Source of the DNA: Lentimicrobiaceae bacterium
GTDB taxonomy: Bacteria; Bacteroidota; Bacteroidia; Bacteroidales; SKPS01
DNA length: 6,712 nt
Reading direction: 5' to 3'
NCBI GenBank assembly: GCA_007119395.1
Contig: SKPS01000259.1
Location: 1 to 6,712 of the forward strand
This document shows, one piece after another, positions 1 through 5,137 of the stretch; within the stretch, counting starts at the first letter, position 1; each line of letters starts with the position of its first letter. The notes beneath the pieces are model-generated. The model was not told the DNA's origin, made no database searches, and worked only from the letters and a program-made list of their open reading frames with translations. Made by a program: the position numbers and the translations under genes.

Positions 1-1364
1 GCAAGGATCCCCCATCGGAACGGGGCGTTGGCAAGCTGCAACATAAAGGTGTGCTTCCCGCTGCGGTACTCCAGCACATCCAGCAAGAGAACCATAGAGA
101 CAAACCCCGCCATGATACCCAGCAACTGCAGGGTATATTCCCCGGTTTGAAACTGTATCAGCTGTTCAAGATAGAGCATGGTGGTATCCCAGCTTGCGGA
201 GCGGAAAAAGAGCCAGGTGATCAATACCAGCATTTGGGTAAACACAATGCCCGCCAGGAACCGGCTCCATCCCGCAAATGTTTTGGGTGACCGGTTACCG
301 GTTGCCGGTTTGCGCCCCCGGAGCAGCACCTTGTGGAGTGCCAGATAAAGCCCATGCAAGCCACCCCAAACCACGAAATTCCAGCTCGCTCCGTGCCATA
401 ACCCCCCGAGCAACATGGTGACCATCAGGTTGCGGTATGTCAGCAACCGCCCTCTTCTGTTCCCTCCCAAAGAGAGATACAGATAGTCCTTCAGCCACGA
501 CGACAAGCTGATGTGCCATCGCCGCCAGAACTCCGTGATGTTGGCCGACAGATAAGGCTGCTCGAAGTTCTTTATGATCTCTACACCAAGCAACTTGGCA
601 ACACCCCGGGCCATGTGGCTATAACCAGAAAAATCAGCATAAATCTGCACTGAAAACAGCACCAGGGCAAAGATCAGCTCATCAGAGCGGTACAGATGCA
701 CGTTGCCAAAGATATGGTCCACATATTTGCCGGCCGCATCGCCAATCATCACCTTTCTGAACAACCCCGATACGATCAGCACCACACCCTTTTGGGTCTG
801 TTCCCGTGAAGGGTGAAGCCTGCGTGACAACTGGGGCAGCAGGTTGGCAGCCCGCTCTATGGGTCCGGCAACCAACTGTGGAAAGAAGGAGACAAACAGG
901 GCAAAATCGATCAGGTTACGGGTGGGGGCAATCTTTCTCCTGTAGATATCGATGGAGTAGGATAGTGTTTGAAAGGTATAGAATGAGATGCCCACCGGGA
1001 GGATAATGTGCAGGTGCAGGTAATCGAGCTCAGCGCCAAACATTCTGAAGGCGTGCTGAAAACTCTCTGCAAAGAAGTTGAAGTACTTGAAAAACCCGAG
1101 AATACCAAGGTTCACCAGTAGGCTCACCACCAGATACATTTTCCGAACCCGTTCACGGTTGCTGTTGTGAATGGCCTGTCCGATCACAAAATCGGTGAGG
1201 GTTGAGATCATGAGCAGTCCGCAAAAGCGCCAGTCCCAGTAACCGTAGAAGAAATAGCTGGCTAAAACCAGGAAGGTGTTTTTTTGCGTTTTGGTGCGCA
1301 AGGAGAAGAAGATGGGGAGTACTACCCCCAGAAACAGGAAGAATATGAATGAGTTAAACAGCAT
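1..1364 (-). CDS. MBOAT-family membrane O-acyltransferase (AlgI-like), 3' end cut by window edge
   Basis: Multi-pass inner-membrane enzyme expected to move an acyl (usually acetyl) group across the membrane onto a secreted polysaccharide or other extracellular acceptor. The frame is open from the ATG at 1364 to the window edge, giving 454 codons with no stop; family members are usually about 460-520 residues, so only a short C-terminus is missing. The N-terminus (MLFNSFIFFLFLG) is typical of the family and supports this start. Diagnostic segments are PQLVAGPIERA (about 162-172), FWRRWHISLSSWLKDY (279-294) and LLGGLWHGASWNF (318-330), in which H324 matches the invariant catalytic histidine. 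It lies 79 bases behind the GNAT gene on the same strand, so co-transcription is possible but not tight. In related loci an SGNH-hydrolase or AlgJ/AlgX-like partner often follows; that position is outside the window. The family is certain; the acceptor is unknown. Confidence 0.95.
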   Translation of the reverse strand, partial: MLFNSFIFFLFLGVVLPIFFSLRTKTQKNTFLVLASYFFYGYWDWRFCGLLMISTLTDFVIGQAIHNSNRERVRKMYLVVSLLVNLGILGFFKYFNFFAESFQHAFRMFGAELDYLHLHIILPVGISFYTFQTLSYSIDIYRRKIAPTRNLIDFALFVSFFPQLVAGPIERAANLLPQLSRRLHPSREQTQKGVVLIVSGLFRKVMIGDAAGKYVDHIFGNVHLYRSDELIFALVLFSVQIYADFSGYSHMARGVAKLLGVEIIKNFEQPYLSANITEFWRRWHISLSSWLKDYLYLSLGGNRRGRLLTYRNLMVTMLLGGLWHGASWNFVVWGGLHGLYLALHKVLLRGRKPATGNRSPKTFAGWSRFLAGIVFTQMLVLITWLFFRSASWDTTMLYLEQLIQFQTGEYTLQLLGIMAGFVSMVLLLDVLEYRSGKHTFMLQLANAPFRWGIL

Positions 1365-1443
1365 AGCCTATGTTTGTCAACCGGCTCCGCCACATTTTGC
1401 GGCAGTCCTGTTCCGTTTCTGAGTGCTAAAGTAGTGGTTTATT

Positions 1444-1935
1444 TCATTCCGGGAAAAGGTTGATCCCTTGCCGGTCGAAGCTGCAGTTGAGCCATTCGCT
1501 GTCGATTTCAGCGCCATAACGCTTGTACACCTCAATGGCCGGTTCGTTCCAGTCGAGCACCTGCCACCGCACCCGTTTGCAGCCATTCTCGCGTGCATCA
1601 GCAAAAACACGTTTGAGCAGTGCCCCGCCAATGCCGTAACCACGGGACTCCTCACGAACGTAAATATCGTCCAGGTACAGCGACTTCCCTACCCAGGTAT
1701 AGTAGGCGTAAAACCACAACGCCATCCCCAGCACCCTGCCGGTGGCATCCACCGCCAGCACACACCGGAACAGATCTGCCTCCTGTTCCATCTGCTCCAC
1801 ACTGTTTGTCACCTTCTCAGGCGCCCTCTCGTATAAAGCCAGCTCCCTGATCAGCTCAATGATTACCGGAAAATCGGCCGAGGTCGCCTCCCGGATTTCG
1901 TAGTCAATGGTTCTCGTATCTTCAGGTGTTGTCAT
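1444..1935 (-). CDS. GNAT N-acetyltransferase, SSAT / thialysine acetyltransferase-like
   Basis: A 163-residue single-domain GNAT protein, probably cytosolic, transferring acetyl from acetyl-CoA to an amine. Visible elements are the early strand and helix YEIREATSADFPVIIELI (12-29), strand LYLDDIYV (86-93), the acetyl-CoA pyrophosphate loop RGYGIG (98-103), and WNEPAIEVYKRYGAE (129-143), in which Y137 aligns with the general-acid tyrosine of eukaryotic spermidine/spermine acetyltransferase. The WVGKSLYLDD and WNEP...YKRYGA segments are closer to that diamine/thialysine group than to ribosomal-protein acetyltransferases. Where human SSAT has LEDFFV this protein has LDDIYV, so the catalytic Glu position appears to be Asp. 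The start at 1935 leaves a nine-residue lead before the domain. It is followed by the MBOAT gene on the same strand and preceded by a long repeat-rich gap. The GNAT assignment is firm; the substrate (polyamine, thialysine or other) is inference. Confidence 0.9.
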   Translation of the reverse strand: MTTPEDTRTIDYEIREATSADFPVIIELIRELALYERAPEKVTNSVEQMEQEADLFRCVLAVDATGRVLGMALWFYAYYTWVGKSLYLDDIYVREESRGYGIGGALLKRVFADARENGCKRVRWQVLDWNEPAIEVYKRYGAEIDSEWLNCSFDRQGINLFPE

Positions 1936-1963
1936 GGTTGCAATGTGGGTTTTGTTCTGCGCG

Positions 1964-1971
1964 TAAAGATA
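1964..1971 (-). promoter_or_regulatory. Possible Bacteroidota -7 box for the GNAT gene
   Basis: On the minus strand this reads TATCTTTA followed by C, one mismatch from TAnnTTTG(C), the -7 consensus of the primary sigma factor in Bacteroidota. It lies 28 bases before the ATG at 1935. No TTG/TTTG is seen at the expected -33 distance, so this is only a candidate. It sits just beside the first block of the 9-bp repeat array. Confidence 0.3.
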
Positions 1972-1978
1972 GGGAATA

Positions 1979-2122
1979 GTTGAGATGTTGAGGCAGTTTA
2001 GTACGTTTAGATTATCGTTGGCAACGTGTCACCCCTAAACTCCCTAAACCTCCTAAACCACCTAAACTCCCTAAACTGGCTAAAAGGTTGAGACAGTTGA
2101 GGAAGGTGAGGGGGTTTAGATC
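1979..2122. repeat. 9-bp-period minisatellite in three blocks of alternating orientation
   Basis: Block A has four forward units of GTT(G/T)AG plus spacer, starting at 1979, 1987, 1996 and 2005. Block B has five perfect CCTAAAC units followed by two variable bases, starting at 2034, 2043, 2052, 2061 and 2070, with a decayed sixth (GCTAAAA) at 2079. Block A' again has four forward units, at 2087, 2096, 2105 (GGTGAG) and 2114. Spacing is 9 bases throughout except one 8-base step in A. CTAAAC is the reverse complement of GTTTAG, so B is the same family inverted. A and A' both end in GTTTAGAT. The seven core bases of B are invariant while the two spacer bases vary. Function is unknown; either A block could pair with B as DNA cruciform or RNA hairpin. 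Confidence 0.85.
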
Positions 2123-2135
2123 GTATGTTTGCCAG

Positions 2136-2176
2136 CTCTGTGAAACTCTCTTTGATCTCCTTGTTCCTCTGTGAAA
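2136..2176. repeat. Pair of CTCTGTGAAA direct repeats
   Basis: The exact 10-mer CTCTGTGAAA occurs at 2136-2145 and 2167-2176, so the copies start 31 bases apart. They lie inside the repeat mosaic between the 9-bp array and the ATCTGCGT words. No function is assigned. Confidence 0.6.
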
Positions 2177-2222
2177 TAAAACCGAGGCCGGTTTCAGAAA
2201 AAATTCATTGATAATCGCGAAC

Positions 2223-2240
2223 GATCTGCGTCATCTGCGT
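2223..2240. repeat. Tandem 9-mer GATCTGCGT / CATCTGCGT
   Basis: Two adjacent 9-base words differ only in the first base. They are followed closely by the related CATCGGTG / CATCCGTGG words that build the inverted repeat at 2255-2300. From memory, strings like these recur between genes in many environmental bacterial genomes; this was not verified here. Confidence 0.55.
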
Positions 2241-2254
2241 TCCATGGATAACCT

Positions 2255-2300
2255 CATCGGTGCATCCGTGGCTAAAAATATTGCCACCGATGCACGGATG
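2255..2300. repeat. Long imperfect inverted repeat, 17-bp arms and 12-base loop
   Basis: The left arm CATCGGTGCATCCGTGG (2255-2271) and the right arm at 2284-2300 are reverse complements at 15 of 17 positions, around an AT-rich 12-base loop (2272-2283). The two mismatches are symmetric, because each arm is itself built of two similar 8-9-base words. It lies about 69 bases downstream of the MOT1 stop on the minus strand, so a transcript of that operon would fold here. There is no T-tract after the stem on that strand, so it does not look like a standard intrinsic terminator. Confidence 0.75.
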
Positions 2301-2352
2301 TGAGCTTCCCGGGAACAACACCCCCAGCGCTGATTCATCAAATCAAGCAAAT

Positions 2353-2373
2353 AATCAGCAATCAACAATCACC
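2353..2373. repeat. 7-bp tandem repeat (AATCAnC) x3 abutting the MOT1 stop codon
   Basis: AATCAGC (2353), AATCAAC (2360) and AATCACC (2367) are three consecutive 7-base units, with a looser AATC copy at 2375. On the minus strand the last unit contains the TGA stop of the MOT1 gene at 2371-2369, so the repeat reaches into the gene end. Confidence 0.55.
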
Positions 2374-3475
2374 CAATCCTCCTCATCCCCCAATGCAGCC
2401 CCATCCCCACAACGAATGCCACGGCGAACCCGGCAAAAAACGCCATTGCCGCCATGGAGACTGTCACGATAACCGATTGGGTGCGGAACGCATATTTGCC
2501 CAGTTCAATTGCCACAAAGAGGAGCATTGCTCCGAAGATACCATAAGAGATCAGTGCCACATGGTCGCTGCCGGAAAACCAGACAGCCACCGGCAGAAGG
2601 ATGAGTCCACTGATGATGTTTGAGCCGCCGGTGCGCGCCCCGAAGCGGTACTGGGCAGCCAGACCTCCCGCTCCATGACACATCGGAAATCCACCCAAAG
2701 GGACGGATATAATATTCATCACACCGGTACTCTTCGCCAGCCTGTCGGGCTGCACATCCTTCCCCATCATATCATGAAACAGCAGAGAAGTGGCCAGTAT
2801 GGCATTGGTCAGGGTCAAGGGGGCCTGTGGCACTGCCAGTTCCCAAAAGCCTGACATCCACTCTGAGAGCGAAGGGATGATCAATTTGGGCATCGGAATC
2901 AGGTCCGGTGGCGGAGCACCTCCCCGGGCAACCAAACCCCAGACAACCCCCATCACAATCAGCACCAGCGCAGCAACATCAGGCACACGAAGAAACCGTT
3001 TCATCAACAAAAACACCACCACCACCAATACGCCGACCATAGCAGGTCCGGGATCAAGCGTGATGAAGTCGTACGAAGTTCTGAGCAGTATAAGCGCCAG
3101 TCCGAGCTGGATGCCATGGATGACGCTTTTGGGTATCAGTCGCTGAAAGGTCTTCATGCTTCGAAAAAATCCCAACATCAGAAAAAGCACACCAACGATT
3201 AGGCCGGAAGCTACAATCTCCCCATGGGTAAGCTCTCCTGCGATCACAATGGCACCAATCGCCTTCATAGGCTCCACAGGTACCGGTAGCCGGTAGTACA
3301 CGCCGGTGATGATATACGCCAAAGCCACAAAGAGGAGTACATGACCGGGATGGAGATCGGAAACCAGCACCACGCCGAGAACAAGGGGTATGATGGTGCC
3401 GAAATCACCAATGGCACCGGCAAACTCCTCAGGAGAGAAGCGAAACGGAGTTCGGGTATTGTCCTTTGACGTCAT
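2369..3475 (-). CDS. MOT1-type molybdate/sulfate transporter
   Basis: A 368-residue, strongly hydrophobic polytopic inner-membrane protein of the MOT1 family (a SulP-related group), expected to import molybdate or a related oxyanion. Diagnostic segments are EEFAGAIGDFGTIIPL (16-31), PVPVEPMKAIGAI (64-76), QAPLTLTNA (217-225) and GGFPMCHGAGGLAAQYRFG (261-279). The paired PxPVxPMK and PMCHGAGGLAxQYxFG motifs are those of plant and bacterial MOT1 transporters. It has no cytoplasmic STAS domain, unlike many SulP proteins but as usual for MOT1. Its ATG overlaps the stop of the upstream LUD-domain gene as ATGA, implying translational coupling and a shared transcript. The stop lies inside a 7-bp repeat and is followed by a long inverted repeat. 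Family confidence is high; whether molybdate, sulfate or another anion is carried cannot be read from sequence. Confidence 0.9.
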   Translation of the reverse strand: MTSKDNTRTPFRFSPEEFAGAIGDFGTIIPLVLGVVLVSDLHPGHVLLFVALAYIITGVYYRLPVPVEPMKAIGAIVIAGELTHGEIVASGLIVGVLFLMLGFFRSMKTFQRLIPKSVIHGIQLGLALILLRTSYDFITLDPGPAMVGVLVVVVFLLMKRFLRVPDVAALVLIVMGVVWGLVARGGAPPPDLIPMPKLIIPSLSEWMSGFWELAVPQAPLTLTNAILATSLLFHDMMGKDVQPDRLAKSTGVMNIISVPLGGFPMCHGAGGLAAQYRFGARTGGSNIISGLILLPVAVWFSGSDHVALISYGIFGAMLLFVAIELGKYAFRTQSVIVTVSMAAMAFFAGFAVAFVVGMGLHWGMRRIG

Positions 3476-4086
3476 ATCCCCAGCGTTTCATTCACCAGAA
3501 TGACCCGTATTCTTTTTGGCACCCATGCCCTTCGGGTAATCACGATGTGGCTGCAGATACAGTCATCAACCAGACAGTCATGGCATCTTCCGGAAGCAGC
3601 ACACGGTGTATCTCTTTCAAGCCGCTTCACGTTGGCCGGCGCAGCCATGTTGCGCACCCTGTCCAATGCCTCCGTTTCGTTGGCACAGATCTTATTCACC
3701 CCGGCCACAACATACACAACCCGGGGGCCATACATCAGCGCCGCCAAACGGTTGCCCATCCCGTCGATGTTCACCAGCAACCCATCGACAGTCAATACAC
3801 TGGTGCTCATTAAATAGTAATCACACCCAAAGGTAGCCACCTGGATCCTGTGCTTGTCTGCAGCATCAATTGCCTCGTCACGGTTCAGTAACTTTACATC
3901 ACCCCGCTGTTGCAATGCCTCTTTGACACCCACCTGATTCAATGTGACAGAACCACCCCAGCCCACACTGCTTCCTGATGTGATGCCATCAAGCAACATC
4001 TGCAATGCATCCTCTTTATGTTGTGCCCAAAAAGCATCAAATCCGCGACGCTGAAGTGCTACTATAATCTGATCTTTATTCATCAA
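3472..4086 (-). CDS. LUD-domain (DUF162, LutC/YkgG-like) protein with C-terminal cysteine cluster
   Basis: A 204-residue soluble protein made almost entirely of one LUD domain. Characteristic segments are SGSSVGWGGSVTLNQVG (37-53), CDYYLMSTSVLTVDGLLVNID (88-108), GNRLAALMYGP (111-121) and VVYVVAGVNKIC (123-134). Near the end, TPC (160-162) opens a cluster C162-x5-C168-x2-C171-x4-C176-x-C178, which could hold a metal or iron-sulfur centre; that is inference. LUD proteins include LutB/LutC of lactate oxidation, but LutA and the ferredoxin-like part of LutB are absent here, so a lactate role is not supported. Translation could begin at either of two consecutive ATG codons, 4086 or 4083. The TGA stop overlaps the ATG of the MOT1 gene by four bases, so the two are probably made together. 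Function is unknown beyond the family. Confidence 0.88.
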   Translation of the reverse strand: MMNKDQIIVALQRRGFDAFWAQHKEDALQMLLDGITSGSSVGWGGSVTLNQVGVKEALQQRGDVKLLNRDEAIDAADKHRIQVATFGCDYYLMSTSVLTVDGLLVNIDGMGNRLAALMYGPRVVYVVAGVNKICANETEALDRVRNMAAPANVKRLERDTPCAASGRCHDCLVDDCICSHIVITRRAWVPKRIRVILVNETLGI

Positions 4087-4161
4087 ATGGAATTATTTAT
4101 CACTCTATTGTTTTCTAACCTGATTATTCATCAGCATGATACAGCTTTGTTTGAGCATTAT

Positions 4162-4170
4162 GCAAATATG
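4162..4170 (-). promoter_or_regulatory. Possible Bacteroidota -7 box for the LUD-MOT1 operon
   Basis: The minus strand reads CATATTTGC, one mismatch from TAnnTTTGC, about 76 bases before the ATG at 4086. The nearest upstream TTG (minus strand, 4197-4195) is 24 bases away, longer than the usual spacing of about 17-20. This is a weak candidate, listed because no better match is seen on this strand. Confidence 0.25.
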
Positions 4171-4297
4171 AAGATTTTTTTTGATAAACCGGATCAAGCT
4201 TCTGTTTCAATTTATCCCCACCTGCCAGTACCATAGCAATCGGGTTAGAAAAACTTTCAACCCCAAAACGGTGCACATCTCTGAATAATCCATGCTC

Positions 4298-4311
4298 ATT
4301 TCAACTGAAAT
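4298..4311. promoter_or_regulatory. 14-base near-palindrome just upstream of the porT -7 box
   Basis: ATTTCA-AC-TGAAAT has perfect 6-bp arms around a 2-base centre and ends four bases before the -7 box. It therefore occupies the spacer between the -33 and -7 regions, a usual place for a repressor operator. No regulator gene is in the window, so a function is inferred from position only. Confidence 0.35.
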
Positions 4312-4315
4312 TTCC

Positions 4316-4323
4316 TACTTTTG
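4316..4323 (+). promoter_or_regulatory. Bacteroidota-type -7 promoter box for porT
   Basis: TACTTTTG followed by C is a perfect match to TAnnTTTG(C). Transcription would begin near 4330, giving an untranslated leader of roughly 70 bases before the ATG at 4403. No clear TTTG is seen at -33, which is often poorly conserved. Its position downstream of the ATG at 4292 argues against that upstream start for porT. Confidence 0.6.
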
Positions 4324-4363
4324 CCCCAATGAAGTCAAAGTAACAACCCTACGAAATAAAACA

Positions 4364-4384
4364 TGTTCTTTGCCGTTAAGAACA
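4364..4384 (+). other. Small hairpin in the porT leader
   Basis: TGTTCTT (4364-4370) and AAGAACA (4378-4384) are perfect 7-bp arms around a 7-base loop, ending 18 bases before the porT ATG at 4403. It would lie within the mRNA leader if transcription starts near 4330. The stem is AT-rich and therefore weak. It could equally be a DNA-binding site or chance. Confidence 0.35.
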
Positions 4385-4402
4385 AAACAACAACGCACTG
4401 GA

Positions 4403-5125
4403 ATGACTGGTAAAGTACTGAAGTATATAGTGTTAACCTTGCTTTTCATCAAGCTTTCCGCCCCGGCAGTACATGCCCAGCGTGAACTTCCCGAAAACCT
4501 GGAAACCTTTCTGTTTCGTTCTTATTACTTCGGTTTTTTAGTTGGTTTCAACAGCATGGACTTCGTAGTGCACCCTGATCATGTGATTTATCCTCACGAT
4601 TCACTGTTTACCTTGAACAGCTATCCCAATTACGGGTTTCAGATCGGCATATTGGCCAATAAAAGGGTCCGCAATCACGTCCATTTAAGGCTTGCCACCA
4701 TTCTGGCGTTTGGAGAGCGTTCTCTTCATTACCGAATCAGGCATGCCGACAGCTCCTATGTGAATGTTAAGCAGATTGAGTCAACCTTTCTTGAATTCCC
4801 TCTGTCGGTGAAGTTCAGGTCATGGCGACTAAACAACTTCAGTGCATATGTGGTAGGAGGCACAAGGTATGCACTGGACCTGGCGTCACAGGCAGGCAAA
4901 ACAGAGCAGACCGAAGATGTTATTGTCAAGCTCCGACGCCATGATTTTTCTCTTGACCTGGGTGTTGGTTTTGACTTTTATCTCCCCTATTTCAAATTTG
5001 GCATTGAGTTAAAACGGTCGTTTGGGATGAATGACCTGCTGGTAAGGGAACAGAATATTTTCACCGGAGACATTCGAAAGCTCAATTCAAAAATTTACAT
5101 GCTCTCATTCACCTTTGAGGGCTAA
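4403..5125 (+). CDS. porT: PorT, outer-membrane-associated beta-barrel protein of the type IX secretion system
   Basis: A 240-residue exported beta-barrel protein matching PorT (SprT in gliding flavobacteria), required in characterised species for secretion of type IX cargo such as gingipains. Residues 1-25 form a clear signal peptide (MTGKVLKYIVLTLLFIKLSAP, then AVHA, cleaved before Q26). Family hallmarks are YYFGFLVGFNSMDF (41-54), the IESTFLEFPLSVKFRS block (125-140), YVVGGTRYALDLASQ (149-163), GVGFDFYLPYFKFGIELK (187-204) and the terminal strand IYMLSFTFE (231-239). The same frame reaches an ATG at 4292, but that would add 37 residues ahead of the signal peptide and lies upstream of the -7 box at 4316, so 4403 is preferred. 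The FAD-dehydrogenase gene follows after 12 bases, probably in the same transcript. The ubiE neighbour, which I recall for porT in several genomes, is not adjacent here. A generic PorT-family barrel is the alternative. Confidence 0.85.
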   Translation: MTGKVLKYIVLTLLFIKLSAPAVHAQRELPENLETFLFRSYYFGFLVGFNSMDFVVHPDHVIYPHDSLFTLNSYPNYGFQIGILANKRVRNHVHLRLATILAFGERSLHYRIRHADSSYVNVKQIESTFLEFPLSVKFRSWRLNNFSAYVVGGTRYALDLASQAGKTEQTEDVIVKLRRHDFSLDLGVGFDFYLPYFKFGIELKRSFGMNDLLVREQNIFTGDIRKLNSKIYMLSFTFEG

Positions 5126-5137
5126 ACACCTCTCTTT

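Larger units (their letters stand above)
1936..2368. other. Gene-free, repeat-rich intergenic region
   Basis: This is 433 bases between the MOT1 stop and the GNAT start with no credible coding frame on either strand. It is not random spacer. From left to right it holds a possible GNAT promoter, a 9-bp-period array in three blocks of alternating orientation (1979-2122), two copies of CTCTGTGAAA (2136-2176), a tandem of two ATCTGCGT words (2223-2240), a long inverted repeat (2255-2300), the palindrome TTCCCGGGAA (2306-2315), and a 7-bp repeat abutting the MOT1 stop. No tRNA cloverleaf, CRISPR spacing or transposase remnant is visible. Short frames crossing it have repeat-derived composition and no recognisable domain. 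Confidence 0.8.
4087..4402. other. Divergent promoter region between the LUD gene and porT
   Basis: 316 bases separating two divergent genes, AT-rich in the left half. It contains a good rightward -7 box at 4316-4323, a weaker leftward candidate at 4162-4170 near an eight-base T run (4175-4182), a 14-base near-palindrome at 4298-4311 and a 7-bp-arm hairpin at 4364-4384. Short open frames cross it, but none shows a domain or a plausible start context. Confidence 0.7.

Noticed and set aside
1366..1443. Separate promoter or hairpin in the GNAT-MBOAT gap
   Set aside because: Only a 4-bp CCGC/GCGG stem and a poor -7 match (TACTTTAG) are seen, too weak to list.
1468..1836. Plus-strand frame of 122 codons opposite the GNAT gene
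   Set aside because: It is antisense to a strongly recognisable GNAT domain and shows no domain or plausible composition of its own.
1979..2122. CRISPR array interpretation of the 9-bp repeats
   Set aside because: Repeat cores of 6-7 bases with 2-3-base spacers are far too short, the orientation inverts, and no cas genes are present.
2255..2300. Intrinsic terminator for the MOT1 operon
   Set aside because: The stem is long enough but is not followed by a U-tract on the minus strand, and the loop rather than the tail is AT-rich; kept as an inverted repeat only.
2260..2623. Plus-strand frames of 70 and 107 codons across the inverted repeat and the MOT1 3' end
   Set aside because: They are rich in Pro, His, Gln and Ser from repeats and antisense sequence, and start inside the inverted repeat or its flank; no family resemblance.
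3466..3836. Three overlapping plus-strand frames opposite the LUD gene
   Set aside because: All are antisense to a clear LUD domain, with biased composition and no recognisable motifs.
4018..4236. Plus-strand frame of 72 codons entering the divergent intergenic region
   Set aside because: It starts antisense within the LUD gene and its translation has no domain, signal peptide or conserved pattern.
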